Of a stretch of 64,000 nt of DNA, positions 31,873 to 40,828 are shown piece after piece. A program made the translations under genes and the position numbers. The first letter of the stretch is position 1, and every line of letters starts with the position of its first letter. The notes beneath the pieces were generated by a model. That model was given only the letters and a program-made list of their open reading frames with translations, made no database searches and was not told the DNA's origin. Origin of the DNA: CAYQTL01 sp964420405. GTDB lineage: Bacteria; Acidobacteriota; Thermoanaerobaculia; Thermoanaerobaculales; Sulfomarinibacteraceae. Where the stretch lies: positions 1 to 64,000 of the forward strand of contig CAYQTL010000014.1 of assembly GCA_964420405.1 (NCBI GenBank). The letters are read 5' to 3'.

Positions 31873-32571
31873 TCATCGAATCAGCCGGAACTGCCTCTCC
31901 CACCGCGTCTTGGTGAAGAAGTTCAGGAACACCTCGGCGAGCTGGCGGAGACGGTGGCCGATCCCGCGCCACTCCCACGCGTCGCGCTCGGCTTCGTACG
32001 ACCAGTAGATCAGCACCGCGCGGCCCTTCAGGTAGCTGTGCGGGACGGGCCCCCAGAACCGGGAGTCCATCGAGTTGTCGCGGTTGTCGCCGAGGCAGAA
32101 CACCGTTCCGTCGGGCACCGTGAACGGGCCGAAGTTGTCCCGCCGCCGGTTGTCCGGCGGGACCCCGGGCATGTCGGGGTAGATCGTCGGGTCCTTGAAG
32201 ACGGCGTACGGCTCGGGGACCGGCTCGCCGTTGAGGTACAGCTGCTTGCGCCGGATCTCGACGGTGTCGCCGGCGACCGCCACCGTCCGCTTGATGAAGT
32301 CGCGGCGGGGGTCCTCGGGGAACTTGAAGACGACGACGTCCCCTCGCTCGGGCTGCCGGTAGGGCAGCAGGGCGTGCAGCGGCGAGTCGAGGTGCTCGGA
32401 GAAGATGAACTTGTTGACCACCAGGTGGTCGCCGACCAGGAGGTTGTCCTCCATCGAGCCGGACGGGATCTTGAAGTTCTCGAACACGAAGGTGCGCACG
32501 AACAGCGCCAGGATGAAGGCGACCAGGATCGCTTCGTAGTACTCGCGGAAGACCGATTTCTTCGTCGCCAT
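31873..32571 (-). CDS. lepB: Signal peptidase I
   Basis: A 232-residue type I signal peptidase with one N-terminal TM helix (ILVAFILALFVRTFVF). The catalytic Ser39 lies in IPSGSMEDNL and the general-base Lys94 in FIKRTVAVAGD; box E is GDNRDNSMDSRFWGPV. It cleaves Sec and Tat signal peptides at the outer face of the inner membrane. There is no Shine-Dalgarno; the tsaD stop lies 11 bases upstream and TAGCAT (32580-32585) spans it, so either coupling or a leaderless promoter is possible. Confidence 0.97.
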   Translation of the reverse strand: MATKKSVFREYYEAILVAFILALFVRTFVFENFKIPSGSMEDNLLVGDHLVVNKFIFSEHLDSPLHALLPYRQPERGDVVVFKFPEDPRRDFIKRTVAVAGDTVEIRRKQLYLNGEPVPEPYAVFKDPTIYPDMPGVPPDNRRRDNFGPFTVPDGTVFCLGDNRDNSMDSRFWGPVPHSYLKGRAVLIYWSYEAERDAWEWRGIGHRLRQLAEVFLNFFTKTRWERQFRLIR

Positions 32572-32582
32572 CGGCGTCTATG

Positions 32583-33650
32583 CTACCCGACTCCGCCCGC
32601 GGGCGCACCGCGCCGCATCCCCGGAGGTTGCCAGGCGGTCCTCGGCGTCGCGTCCAGTCGGCGCGGGTCGTCGCGCCGTCCCGACGCGGCGGCGAGCTGA
32701 CCGGCGCGGGCGATCATGACGGCGTTGTCGGTCGTCAGACCCCGCGCGGGAATCGCGACCGGGCAGCCCGAGGACCGTCCCCAGTCGGCGATCCGGCGCC
32801 GCAGCAGGGTGTTGGCGGCGACGCCGCCGGACACGGACACCGCGGCCGGCCGGTACCGCCCGCACAGCTCGGGCAGCGGCCGCAGCAGCTGGTCGACCAC
32901 CGCCGCCTCGAGGGACGCGAGCAGGTCGCGGCCGGCGTCGCCGAGGCGGTCCTCGCCGGCCCCCGTCAGACCGCGCTCCCGCACCAGCCGGATGGCGGCC
33001 GACTTCAGGCCCGAGAACGAGAAGTCGCCGCTCGCGTCCTTGAGCCGCGGCTGAGGAAGAGCGAGCGCGGCGGGGTCGCCCTCGCGGGCGAGGCGGTCGA
33101 CGTGGGGCCCGCCGGGATACGGCAGTCCGACCGCCTGGGCGACCTTGTCGAGGGTCTCGCCGGCGGCGTCGTCGCGGGTCCGACACAGCCTGGTCGCGCC
33201 GTCGGTGGTCAGCAGGTACCAGGCCGAGTGGCCGCCGGACGCCACCAGCGAGAGGGTGGGCTCGGGCGCCGGCGTCGCCGGCCCGCCGTCGAGGGATACG
33301 AACGGCGACACCAGATGCCCGTGGAGGTGGTCCACCGCCACCAGCGCCAGGCGCCGGCTCCACGCGTAGGCGGTGGCGTAGCGGACGCCGACCAGCAACG
33401 CGCCGACGAGCCCCGGCCCGGCGGTCACGGCGACCAGCTCGGGCGGGCCGGAGGCGCGCTCGAGGACCCGCTCCACCATCCACGGCAGGGCCGCGAGGTG
33501 CTCCCGCGACGCGACCTCGGGGACGACGCCGCCGAACGGGGCGTGGCGTGCGATCTGGCTGGTCAGCAGCTGCGCCTCCACCCGGCCGTCGCCGTCCAGC
33601 ACCGCCACCGCCGTCTCGTCGCACGACGTCTCGATTCCGAGGGTCCTCAC
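32583..33650 (-). CDS. tsaD: tRNA N6-threonylcarbamoyladenosine transferase
   Basis: A 355-residue Kae1/TsaD protein that forms t6A37 in ANN-decoding tRNAs together with TsaB, TsaC and TsaE (not in this window). It begins TLGIETSCDETAVAV, has the metal-binding HLHGHLVS, SLVASGGHS, GETLDKVAQAVGLPYPGGP, and SVSGGVAANTLLR. The GTG start has GGAGG nearby; the frame extends further upstream but without family sequence. Confidence 0.97.
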   Translation of the reverse strand: MRTLGIETSCDETAVAVLDGDGRVEAQLLTSQIARHAPFGGVVPEVASREHLAALPWMVERVLERASGPPELVAVTAGPGLVGALLVGVRYATAYAWSRRLALVAVDHLHGHLVSPFVSLDGGPATPAPEPTLSLVASGGHSAWYLLTTDGATRLCRTRDDAAGETLDKVAQAVGLPYPGGPHVDRLAREGDPAALALPQPRLKDASGDFSFSGLKSAAIRLVRERGLTGAGEDRLGDAGRDLLASLEAAVVDQLLRPLPELCGRYRPAAVSVSGGVAANTLLRRRIADWGRSSGCPVAIPARGLTTDNAVMIARAGQLAAASGRRDDPRRLDATPRTAWQPPGMRRGAPAGGVG

Positions 33651-33780
33651 CGATCCTCCACCACCGTACCGTCCGGCCCCGCGTCCGTCCCCGAGGCGAG
33701 CCATCGTTCTCCGGTCGGACGCACGGACGACGGGGCCGCGCGGGGCGGCCCCGTCCCGTGCCATGCTGCCGGCGCCGCCG

Positions 33781-34803
33781 CTACCGCAGGCTGGCCCGCA
33801 CCGGCACCTCGATCTCCGGGTAGTCCGGGTCGGTGGTGCGGATGGTGAGGGTGGCGTCGCGGGCGCCGGGGTCGGCGTCCTCCTGGACGGTCACGGTGAC
33901 CTGGAAGCGCCGGCCCTCCTCGACGGTGCTGGCGGCGGCGGAGAACGCGGGGTCGTCGACCTCGACTCCGGTGATCTCCATGTCGGCGGCGCCGCTGCGG
34001 TTGCTCACCACGATCACGTTGCGGCCGGGGCGCAGCTTGGCGTCCACCGCGCCGAACTGGATCTGGGGCGGGGTCACGTGGACCAGCGCCCGGACCACGC
34101 CGTAGACCTTGACCGGCACCTTGGGCGCCTTGGGATGGCTGGTGTGCACCACCATCTCGCTGCTCACCGGCCCGACCGGTGCGTCATCCGCGACCGACAG
34201 CGTCAGCTCGAACTGTCGCGGGCCCTTGCCCGGGATCCGCTCGTCGCCCTCGAGGCGGCGCACTGCGACGTCGAGGTACTCCTCTCCGGTGGTGACCTCG
34301 GTGACCGCGAAGCTCTCCACGTCGGTGCCGCCGACCACCACGACTTTCTCCGCCACGGGCTCCTTCTGGACCGCGTTGAACCGGACCAGCTTGCGCGGCA
34401 GCACCTCGACGAAGGGCTTGACGGTGGTCTTGATGACCAGGGTCGTGGCCGGCGTGTCGGGGTCGTTGGTGCGGACGAGGATCGACTTGGAGATCGGTCC
34501 GGCGAAGTCGGTGGTGTCGAGATGGGCCTCGACCTTGCCGCTGGCGCCGGGCGCGATCTCGCGGTCGTAGTCGGCGACGGTGCAGCCGCAGGTCGGCCGC
34601 ACGGACGTCACCTCGAGCGGGGCGGTGCCCTCGTTGGCGATCACGAACTCGACGTCCACGACCTCGCCCTGGGGGACGGTGCCGGCGTCGATGACCTTCT
34701 CCTGGACCACCATCTTGGGGGCCGGGGCCTCGTCCTGAGCGGCCAGCGGCGCCGCCGCGACGGCGGCCAGCGCGACCAGCGTCAACATTCGATAGGTGCG
34801 CAT
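33781..34803 (-). CDS. Secreted DUF1573-type protein
   Basis: A 340-residue exported protein with signal peptide MRTYRMLTLVALAAVAAAPLAA cut before QDEAP. The mature part has successive Ig-like (ASH-type) beta domains; the first carries the DUF1573 signature (FVIANEGTAPLEVTSVRPTCGCT), and later ones read SILVRTNDPDTPATTLVI and LTIRTTDPDYPEIEVPV. The family is common in Acidobacteriota and Bacteroidota; its function is not known. AAGGAGG lies eight bases before the ATG, which decides the start over an in-frame ATG eight codons upstream. Confidence 0.88.
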   Translation of the reverse strand: MRTYRMLTLVALAAVAAAPLAAQDEAPAPKMVVQEKVIDAGTVPQGEVVDVEFVIANEGTAPLEVTSVRPTCGCTVADYDREIAPGASGKVEAHLDTTDFAGPISKSILVRTNDPDTPATTLVIKTTVKPFVEVLPRKLVRFNAVQKEPVAEKVVVVGGTDVESFAVTEVTTGEEYLDVAVRRLEGDERIPGKGPRQFELTLSVADDAPVGPVSSEMVVHTSHPKAPKVPVKVYGVVRALVHVTPPQIQFGAVDAKLRPGRNVIVVSNRSGAADMEITGVEVDDPAFSAAASTVEEGRRFQVTVTVQEDADPGARDATLTIRTTDPDYPEIEVPVRASLR

Positions 34804-34888
34804 CGACGGATCCTCCTTGTGGTTCACTCAGCGCCGCGGGACAATCTACGGGCGCGGCCGACGCCGCACAAGCCCGGGGGGGGTCGGT

Positions 34889-36328
34889 TTGCAAGACTCG
34901 TACCACGAGTGCGACAAGCTGTACTTCCTGCCAGTCGGCGGAACCGCGATGGCGCCGCTGGCGGTCCTGCTCGCCGAGATGGGACACGACGTGCGCGGCG
35001 TCGACGCCGGCCTCTACCCGCCCATGAGCACGCTGCTCGAAGAGGCGGCGATCCCGGTCCGGATCGGGTGGGACCCCGCCGCGATCCCAGCCGACGTCCG
35101 GCGGGTGGTGATCGGCAACGCGGTGCCGCGGAGCAACCCGGAGGTCGCCGCGGTGCTGACGCGCCGGATCCCGTTCCTGTCCCAGGCCGAGGCGGTCGCC
35201 CACTACCTCCTCGCCCGCGGGCACGACTCGCTGGTGGTGGCGGGAACCCACGGCAAGACCACCACCACCGCCATGCTCGCCTGGATCCTCGAGTCCGCCG
35301 GGGGCGACCCGTCGTACCTGGTCGGCGGCCTGCTGCCCTGGTCGCGGCGCGCCCATCGGCTCGGCGCCGGCCGCTGGGCCGTGCTCGAGGGGGACGAGTA
35401 CAACGCGGCGTTCTTCGACCGCGGACCCAAGTTCCTGCACTACCGGCCGCACCTGTTCGTGCTCGGCCCGGTGGAGTACGACCACGCCGATCTCTACCCG
35501 AGCCTGGGTGCCGTCCTGACGGCGTTCCGTGCCGGAACGGCGCAGGTGCCCCGCGACGGCGCGGTGGTGGTCAACGGCTTCGGGGCGACCGCCATCGAGG
35601 CGACCCGCGACGCGACCGCGGAGGTGGTGGTGGTGGGCGGTGCCGCCGGCTGCGCCGTCCGCCTCGCGTCGGTGCGACCCGACGGCGCGGGCTCCTCCAT
35701 CCGGCTCGAGCTCGACGGCGGGGGGCTCGAGTGCCGGGTGCCGCTCGCCGGCCGGCACAACGCCGAGAATGCCGCGGTGGCGCTGGCGGCGGCGCTGCGG
35801 GCCGGCGTCGCGGCCGACGTGGCGGCGGAGGCGATGGCGGCCTTTCCCGGCGTCGCCCGCCGGATGGAGGTGGTCGGGGAGGCCGCCGGCGTCACCGTGG
35901 TCGACGACTTCGCCCATCATCCGACCGCCCTCGCCGCCACCGTGGCGGCGGCTCGCGAGAGGTGGCCGGGACGCCGGCTGGTGGTGGCGTTCGAGCCCCG
36001 CTCCCTGTCGGCGGCCCGACGCGAGTTCGAGGACGGCTACGTCGCGGCACTCGCCGCCGCCGACGTGGCGCTCGTCGCGCCGCCGCACCATCGCGACCGC
36101 GTTCCGGCGGAGCAGCTGCTCGATCCCGGGAGGATGACCTCCGCGATCGCCGGCCACGGCACCGACGCCCACGCGATCGCACCGGGGGCCGACCCGGTGG
36201 AGGTGCTGCTGTCCCTCGTCGAGGCGGGAGACGTCGTCCTCGCGTGCTCGTCGGGGAACTTCGCCGACCTCCACCGCCGCCTGCTCGCCGCCCTCGGCGG
36301 GTCGTCGTGCGGACCGGAGCCGCGGTAG
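34889..36328 (+). CDS. mpl: UDP-N-acetylmuramate:tripeptide ligase
   Basis: A 479-residue Mur-ligase-family enzyme that recycles murein tripeptide onto UDP-MurNAc. It has LPVGGTAMAPLAVLLAEMG, the Mpl hallmark YPPMST, the ATP site VAGTHGKTTTTAML, EGDEYNAAFFD, NAENAAVALAAAL, and DDFAHHPTALAATV. No ATG lies near the expected N-terminus; a TTG preceded by a G-rich (GGGGGGG) stretch gives a family-typical start, whereas an upstream ATG would overlap the divergent DUF1573 gene. The LEGDEYN block separates it from MurC. Confidence 0.93.
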   Translation: MQDSYHECDKLYFLPVGGTAMAPLAVLLAEMGHDVRGVDAGLYPPMSTLLEEAAIPVRIGWDPAAIPADVRRVVIGNAVPRSNPEVAAVLTRRIPFLSQAEAVAHYLLARGHDSLVVAGTHGKTTTTAMLAWILESAGGDPSYLVGGLLPWSRRAHRLGAGRWAVLEGDEYNAAFFDRGPKFLHYRPHLFVLGPVEYDHADLYPSLGAVLTAFRAGTAQVPRDGAVVVNGFGATAIEATRDATAEVVVVGGAAGCAVRLASVRPDGAGSSIRLELDGGGLECRVPLAGRHNAENAAVALAAALRAGVAADVAAEAMAAFPGVARRMEVVGEAAGVTVVDDFAHHPTALAATVAAARERWPGRRLVVAFEPRSLSAARREFEDGYVAALAAADVALVAPPHHRDRVPAEQLLDPGRMTSAIAGHGTDAHAIAPGADPVEVLLSLVEAGDVVLACSSGNFADLHRRLLAALGGSSCGPEPR

Positions 36329-36400
36329 TCCGCGCGACGGGCGTGCCCGTTCTTCCGACGAGCTGCCGCGCACCCGTGCGGCTGTGGGAGGGGACCCCTC

Positions 36401-36433
36401 CGGGAACGGGATCGGGATCGGGACCTGGATCGG
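36401..36433. repeat. GGGATC hexamer array (single arm)
   Basis: CGGGAA-CGGGAT-CGGGAT-CGGGAC units lie between the convergent ends of mpl and pgpA. Only one orientation is present here, unlike several other spacers. Nothing else is seen in the 139-base gap. Confidence 0.75.
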
Positions 36434-36467
36434 AACAGGGGCGTGGCGGTCGCCAGCGCCAGCCAGC

Positions 36468-36953
36468 CTACAGCAGCCGCGCGGCGACGAGCACGGTGAT
36501 CCCGGCGTAGACCGCGGCGGCGAGGTCGTCGGCCATGATCCCGAGGCCGCCGGGCAGGCGCTCCAGCGTCCGCACCGGCCACGGCTTGAGGACGTCGAAC
36601 ACGCGGAACGCCACGAAGCCTGCGGCGGCGAGCGGCAGCGGCCCCCAGGCGGGCGCCCACCACGCGGCGAGGGCGAGGGTCAGCCACTGTCCGGCGACCT
36701 CGTCGACGACCACCGCACCCGGGTCCTCCGCCTGCCGCTCCCGCGCCACCCGACCCGCCGCCCAGACGCCGACGGCGGCCGTCGCCGCCGCGGCCAGCAG
36801 CGTCCCGCCCGCCAGCAGATCCGGCCGGGCCGTCGCCAGCGCGGCGCCGGCCCACGCGACGGCCGCGGGCAGCGAGCCGGCGGTGGTGCCGGGCGCCGGC
36901 AGGCGGTCGCCCAGGCCGAGCACCGTGGCGACGGCGCGGGCCAGGCGGCTCAC
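36468..36953 (-). CDS. pgpA: Phosphatidylglycerophosphatase A
   Basis: A 161-residue inner-membrane phosphatase that makes phosphatidylglycerol. It has the N-terminal PAPGTTAGSLPA, the conserved acidic block DPGAVVVDEVAGQWLTL, FRVFDVLKPWPVRTLERLPGGLGIMADDLAAA and three or four TM helices, as in PgpA. The GTG start overlaps the dapF stop as GTGA. A hexamer array follows the stop. Confidence 0.95.
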   Translation of the reverse strand: MSRLARAVATVLGLGDRLPAPGTTAGSLPAAVAWAGAALATARPDLLAGGTLLAAAATAAVGVWAAGRVARERQAEDPGAVVVDEVAGQWLTLALAAWWAPAWGPLPLAAAGFVAFRVFDVLKPWPVRTLERLPGGLGIMADDLAAAVYAGITVLVAARLL

Positions 36954-37759
36954 GGCGTCACCGGCTCCACCACCGCCACCAGCCGCGCCGGGCCGGTGAT
37001 CCGGCTCGCGGCACAGGGCGGGGCGGTCGTCAGCTCGACGGTCAGCCGGTCGCCGGAGCGGCAGCGGACCGCGACCCGACCGGCGGCCACCGCTGCGGGC
37101 AGCGTCAGCGCCACCGCCACGGCGCCGGTGCCGCAGCAGCAGGTCTCGCCCTCGACGCCGCGCTCGAAGGTCCGCAGCACCACCTCCCGCCCCGCGACGC
37201 CGCCCACGAGGTCCACGTTGGCCCCGTCCGGGCCGAGCCCGGGGTGGCGTCGCAAGGCGCCGCCGACGATGGCCACCTCGATCGTCGCCGGGTCGTCGAC
37301 CGGGACCACCAGGTGGGGCACGCCGACCGTCACCAGCCAGCCGCTCCAGGTGTGACCGGACGTCTCGAGACTGAGTGGACGGGGCGGCGCCGGCGGCGGG
37401 GGCAGCTCCAGCGTGACCGTGCCGTCGCCGTGGACCGACGCCGGCACGTCGCCCCAGCCGGTCCGCAGGACCACCGCTGGGCCGAGCCCGAGCTCCCGGC
37501 TGGCGGCCAGAGCGGCGCAGCGGGAGCCGTTCGCGCAGAACGCCGACGGCGACGCGTCGGCGTTGCGGTGCACGATCCGCAGCGTCCCGTCGACCTCGGG
37601 CAGCACAGCGAGGACGCCGTCGGCGCCGATGCCGCGGTGGCGCCGGCACAGCCGCCGCACCAGCTCGGCATCGTCGGCCAGGCGTCCGGCCCAGTCGCCG
37701 AACCCGACCAGGAAGTCGTTGCCCGCCCCCTCGGCCTTGAGCAGCCGGCCGGTCGTCAC
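36950..37759 (-). CDS. dapF: Diaminopimelate epimerase
   Basis: A 269-residue cofactor-independent racemase that converts LL- to meso-diaminopimelate for lysine and peptidoglycan. The two catalytic Cys are in FCANGSRC (usually CGNGxRC; here Ala replaces the first Gly) and ETCCCGTGA. EGAGNDFLV near the start and GPDGANVDLV are typical. It starts with GTG overlapping the upstream lipoprotein stop, and ends overlapping pgpA. Confidence 0.95.
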   Translation of the reverse strand: MTTGRLLKAEGAGNDFLVGFGDWAGRLADDAELVRRLCRRHRGIGADGVLAVLPEVDGTLRIVHRNADASPSAFCANGSRCAALAASRELGLGPAVVLRTGWGDVPASVHGDGTVTLELPPPPAPPRPLSLETSGHTWSGWLVTVGVPHLVVPVDDPATIEVAIVGGALRRHPGLGPDGANVDLVGGVAGREVVLRTFERGVEGETCCCGTGAVAVALTLPAAVAAGRVAVRCRSGDRLTVELTTAPPCAASRITGPARLVAVVEPVTP

Positions 37760-38877
37760 GGCTCGGTCCCGACGACGGTCGTGCAGCGTCCCGGCTCGGA
37801 GCGGTTGCCGCCGGCGTCGAGGGCGCGCACCTCGTAGGCCAGCTCGCCGAGGGGGGCGTCGTCGTCCTCGGCACGGGTGCCATCCACCATCCAGGTGCGG
37901 CCGGGGACGCCGCCGCCGCTGCGCGAGACCTCGTAGCCGGTCGCGCCGGCGACCGCCTCCCAGCGGATCACCACCCGGCGGCCCTCCGGCAGGCAGACCA
38001 CCGCCTGCGGCGTCGCCGGCGGGTACAGGTCGGGGTGCGCCACCTCGATCGGAGGGCCCGGGGGGCCGACGACCGGTCCGCCGTCGGGCGGCTGGCGGAC
38101 CGACCGCAGCCGGTAGCGCCAGGTCGCGTCCTGGGCGGCGGTGGAGTCGAGGTAGCTCGCCTCCCGGAGCGGCTCGTCGGTGAGCCGGACCCACTCGCCG
38201 TCGGCGCCGGCCCGCTCCACCACCGTCGCGACGTCGTCGGCCGCCTGCCAGCGCAGCTCGATGCCGGCCGCGGAGGCGCTCGCCTCGAGCCCCTCCGGCG
38301 GCTCCGGCGGCAGCGCCGGCCGCAGCCGGGCGATGTTGGACAGCTCCGACTCCCGGCCCCGGCAGCACACGGTGCGGACCGCGTACCACAGCACCTGCGG
38401 CCCGGAGGGATCGGCCGCGTCGTACCAGGCGCGCAGGTCGTCCCGCATCCGCAGCAGCGGCCCCTGGGTGATGGACTCGAGATCGGTCGGCTCGAGCAGC
38501 GCGATCTGCTCGCCGCGCGCGAGCATCAGCCGCCGGTGGGTCTCGCGCTCCCGGTCGGAGGTGCCCTGGGGTTCCTGGGCCGCCGGCACCGCCAGCCGCC
38601 AGACCTGGACCGCCTCCACGTCGGGAAGCGGGCCGCCGGCGGTGGTCATGGAGGGGTACGGCCAGGTCAGCACCGCGTCGGTGCCCTCCTGGTAGACCTG
38701 GAGGTCGCGGGTGGTCTCGGCGCGGCGCACCTGGGGCGGCAGCGGGACCTGCTTGCGGCCGCAGGCCACGAGGGGCGCCAGCTGCAGGCCGACGAGCAGC
38801 GCCGCCGCCGCCAGCGCCACGGGCCGGCGCGTCGTGCCGGGCGTGGCGGGTTCGGGCGCGGGCGGGCAGCCGGCCAT
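37756..38877 (-). CDS. Lipoprotein with fibronectin type III-like domains
   Basis: A 373-residue protein with a hydrophobic segment ending in the lipobox-like LVACGRK (Cys39), followed by VPLPP. CGxKxPLxxP is reminiscent of the LptM/YifL lipoprotein motif, and in enterobacteria yifL precedes dapF, as here. Two FN3-like domains follow (EGLEASASAAGIELRWQA; GRRVVIRWEAVAGATGYEV). The start lies five bases after the hslU stop without a clear Shine-Dalgarno, so re-initiation is likely. Function unknown; it may be a surface lipoprotein that helps envelope assembly. Confidence 0.75.
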   Translation of the reverse strand: MAGCPPAPEPATPGTTRRPVALAAAALLVGLQLAPLVACGRKQVPLPPQVRRAETTRDLQVYQEGTDAVLTWPYPSMTTAGGPLPDVEAVQVWRLAVPAAQEPQGTSDRERETHRRLMLARGEQIALLEPTDLESITQGPLLRMRDDLRAWYDAADPSGPQVLWYAVRTVCCRGRESELSNIARLRPALPPEPPEGLEASASAAGIELRWQAADDVATVVERAGADGEWVRLTDEPLREASYLDSTAAQDATWRYRLRSVRQPPDGGPVVGPPGPPIEVAHPDLYPPATPQAVVCLPEGRRVVIRWEAVAGATGYEVSRSGGGVPGRTWMVDGTRAEDDDAPLGELAYEVRALDAGGNRSEPGRCTTVVGTEP

Positions 38878-38882
38878 GGCAG

Positions 38883-40210
<1,328 letters not shown>

Positions 40211-40214
<4 letters not shown>

Positions 40215-40753
40215 GACGTCAGCTCCTCGATGGTGATGTGGTCGTTGGTGTAGATGTCGATGGACGACGCGATCCGCAGCGCCTCCCGGACCACCTCGGC
40301 GGCACCGAGGCCGGTGTGGCCGAGCAGCGCCCGCGCCGCAGCGAGGGCGAAGCCGCCGCCGGAGCCCACCGCCACGACGTCGTCGTCGGGCGACAGCACC
40401 TCGCCGGTGCCCGACACCAGCAGCGTTGTGCGCCGGTCGGCGGTGACGAGCAGCGCCTCGAGGTGCCGCAGGGCGCGGTCGGTCCGCCAGTCCCTGGCCA
40501 GCTCGACCGCCGCCCGCTCGAGGTTGTGGCCGTGCTCCTCGAGCTTGGACTCGAAGCGCGTGAACAGCGCCAGCGCGTCGGCCACCGAGCCGGCGAACCC
40601 GGCCAGGACCTTGCCGCCGGCCAGCCGCCGCACCTTGGCGGCGCCGTGCTTCATCACCGTCGAGCCGAGGGTCACCTGGCCGTCCGAGCCGATCGCCACC
40701 GTCCCGTCCCGCCGCACCGCCACAACCGTCGTGTGATGCCATCTGTCGTTCAT
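40211..40753 (-). CDS. hslV: ATP-dependent protease peptidase subunit HslV
   Basis: A 180-residue proteasome-like peptidase. After removal of the first residues, TTVVAVRRDGTVAIGSDGQVT would expose the catalytic Thr8. GFAGSVADALALFTRFE and VVAVGSGGGFALAAARAL are typical of HslV. The leader contains a four-unit GGGATC array that runs into GGAG, a short distance upstream of the ATG. It overlaps hslU. Confidence 0.97.
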
Positions 40754-40764
40754 GTGGTCTCTCC

Positions 40765-40794
40765 GATCCCGATCCCGATCCCGATCCCGTGCCC
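40765..40794. repeat. GATCCC array in the hslV leader
   Basis: Four perfect GATCCC units plus GTGCCC on the plus strand; on the hslV message they read GGGCAC then (GGGAUC)4 then GGAGAG and AUG. This mirrors the citF leader: the array ends in the Shine-Dalgarno. No opposed arm is present in the 75-base spacer. Confidence 0.85.
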
Positions 40795-40828
40795 GACGTG
40801 ACGGATACGGGCGATTCGAGGATCGACC

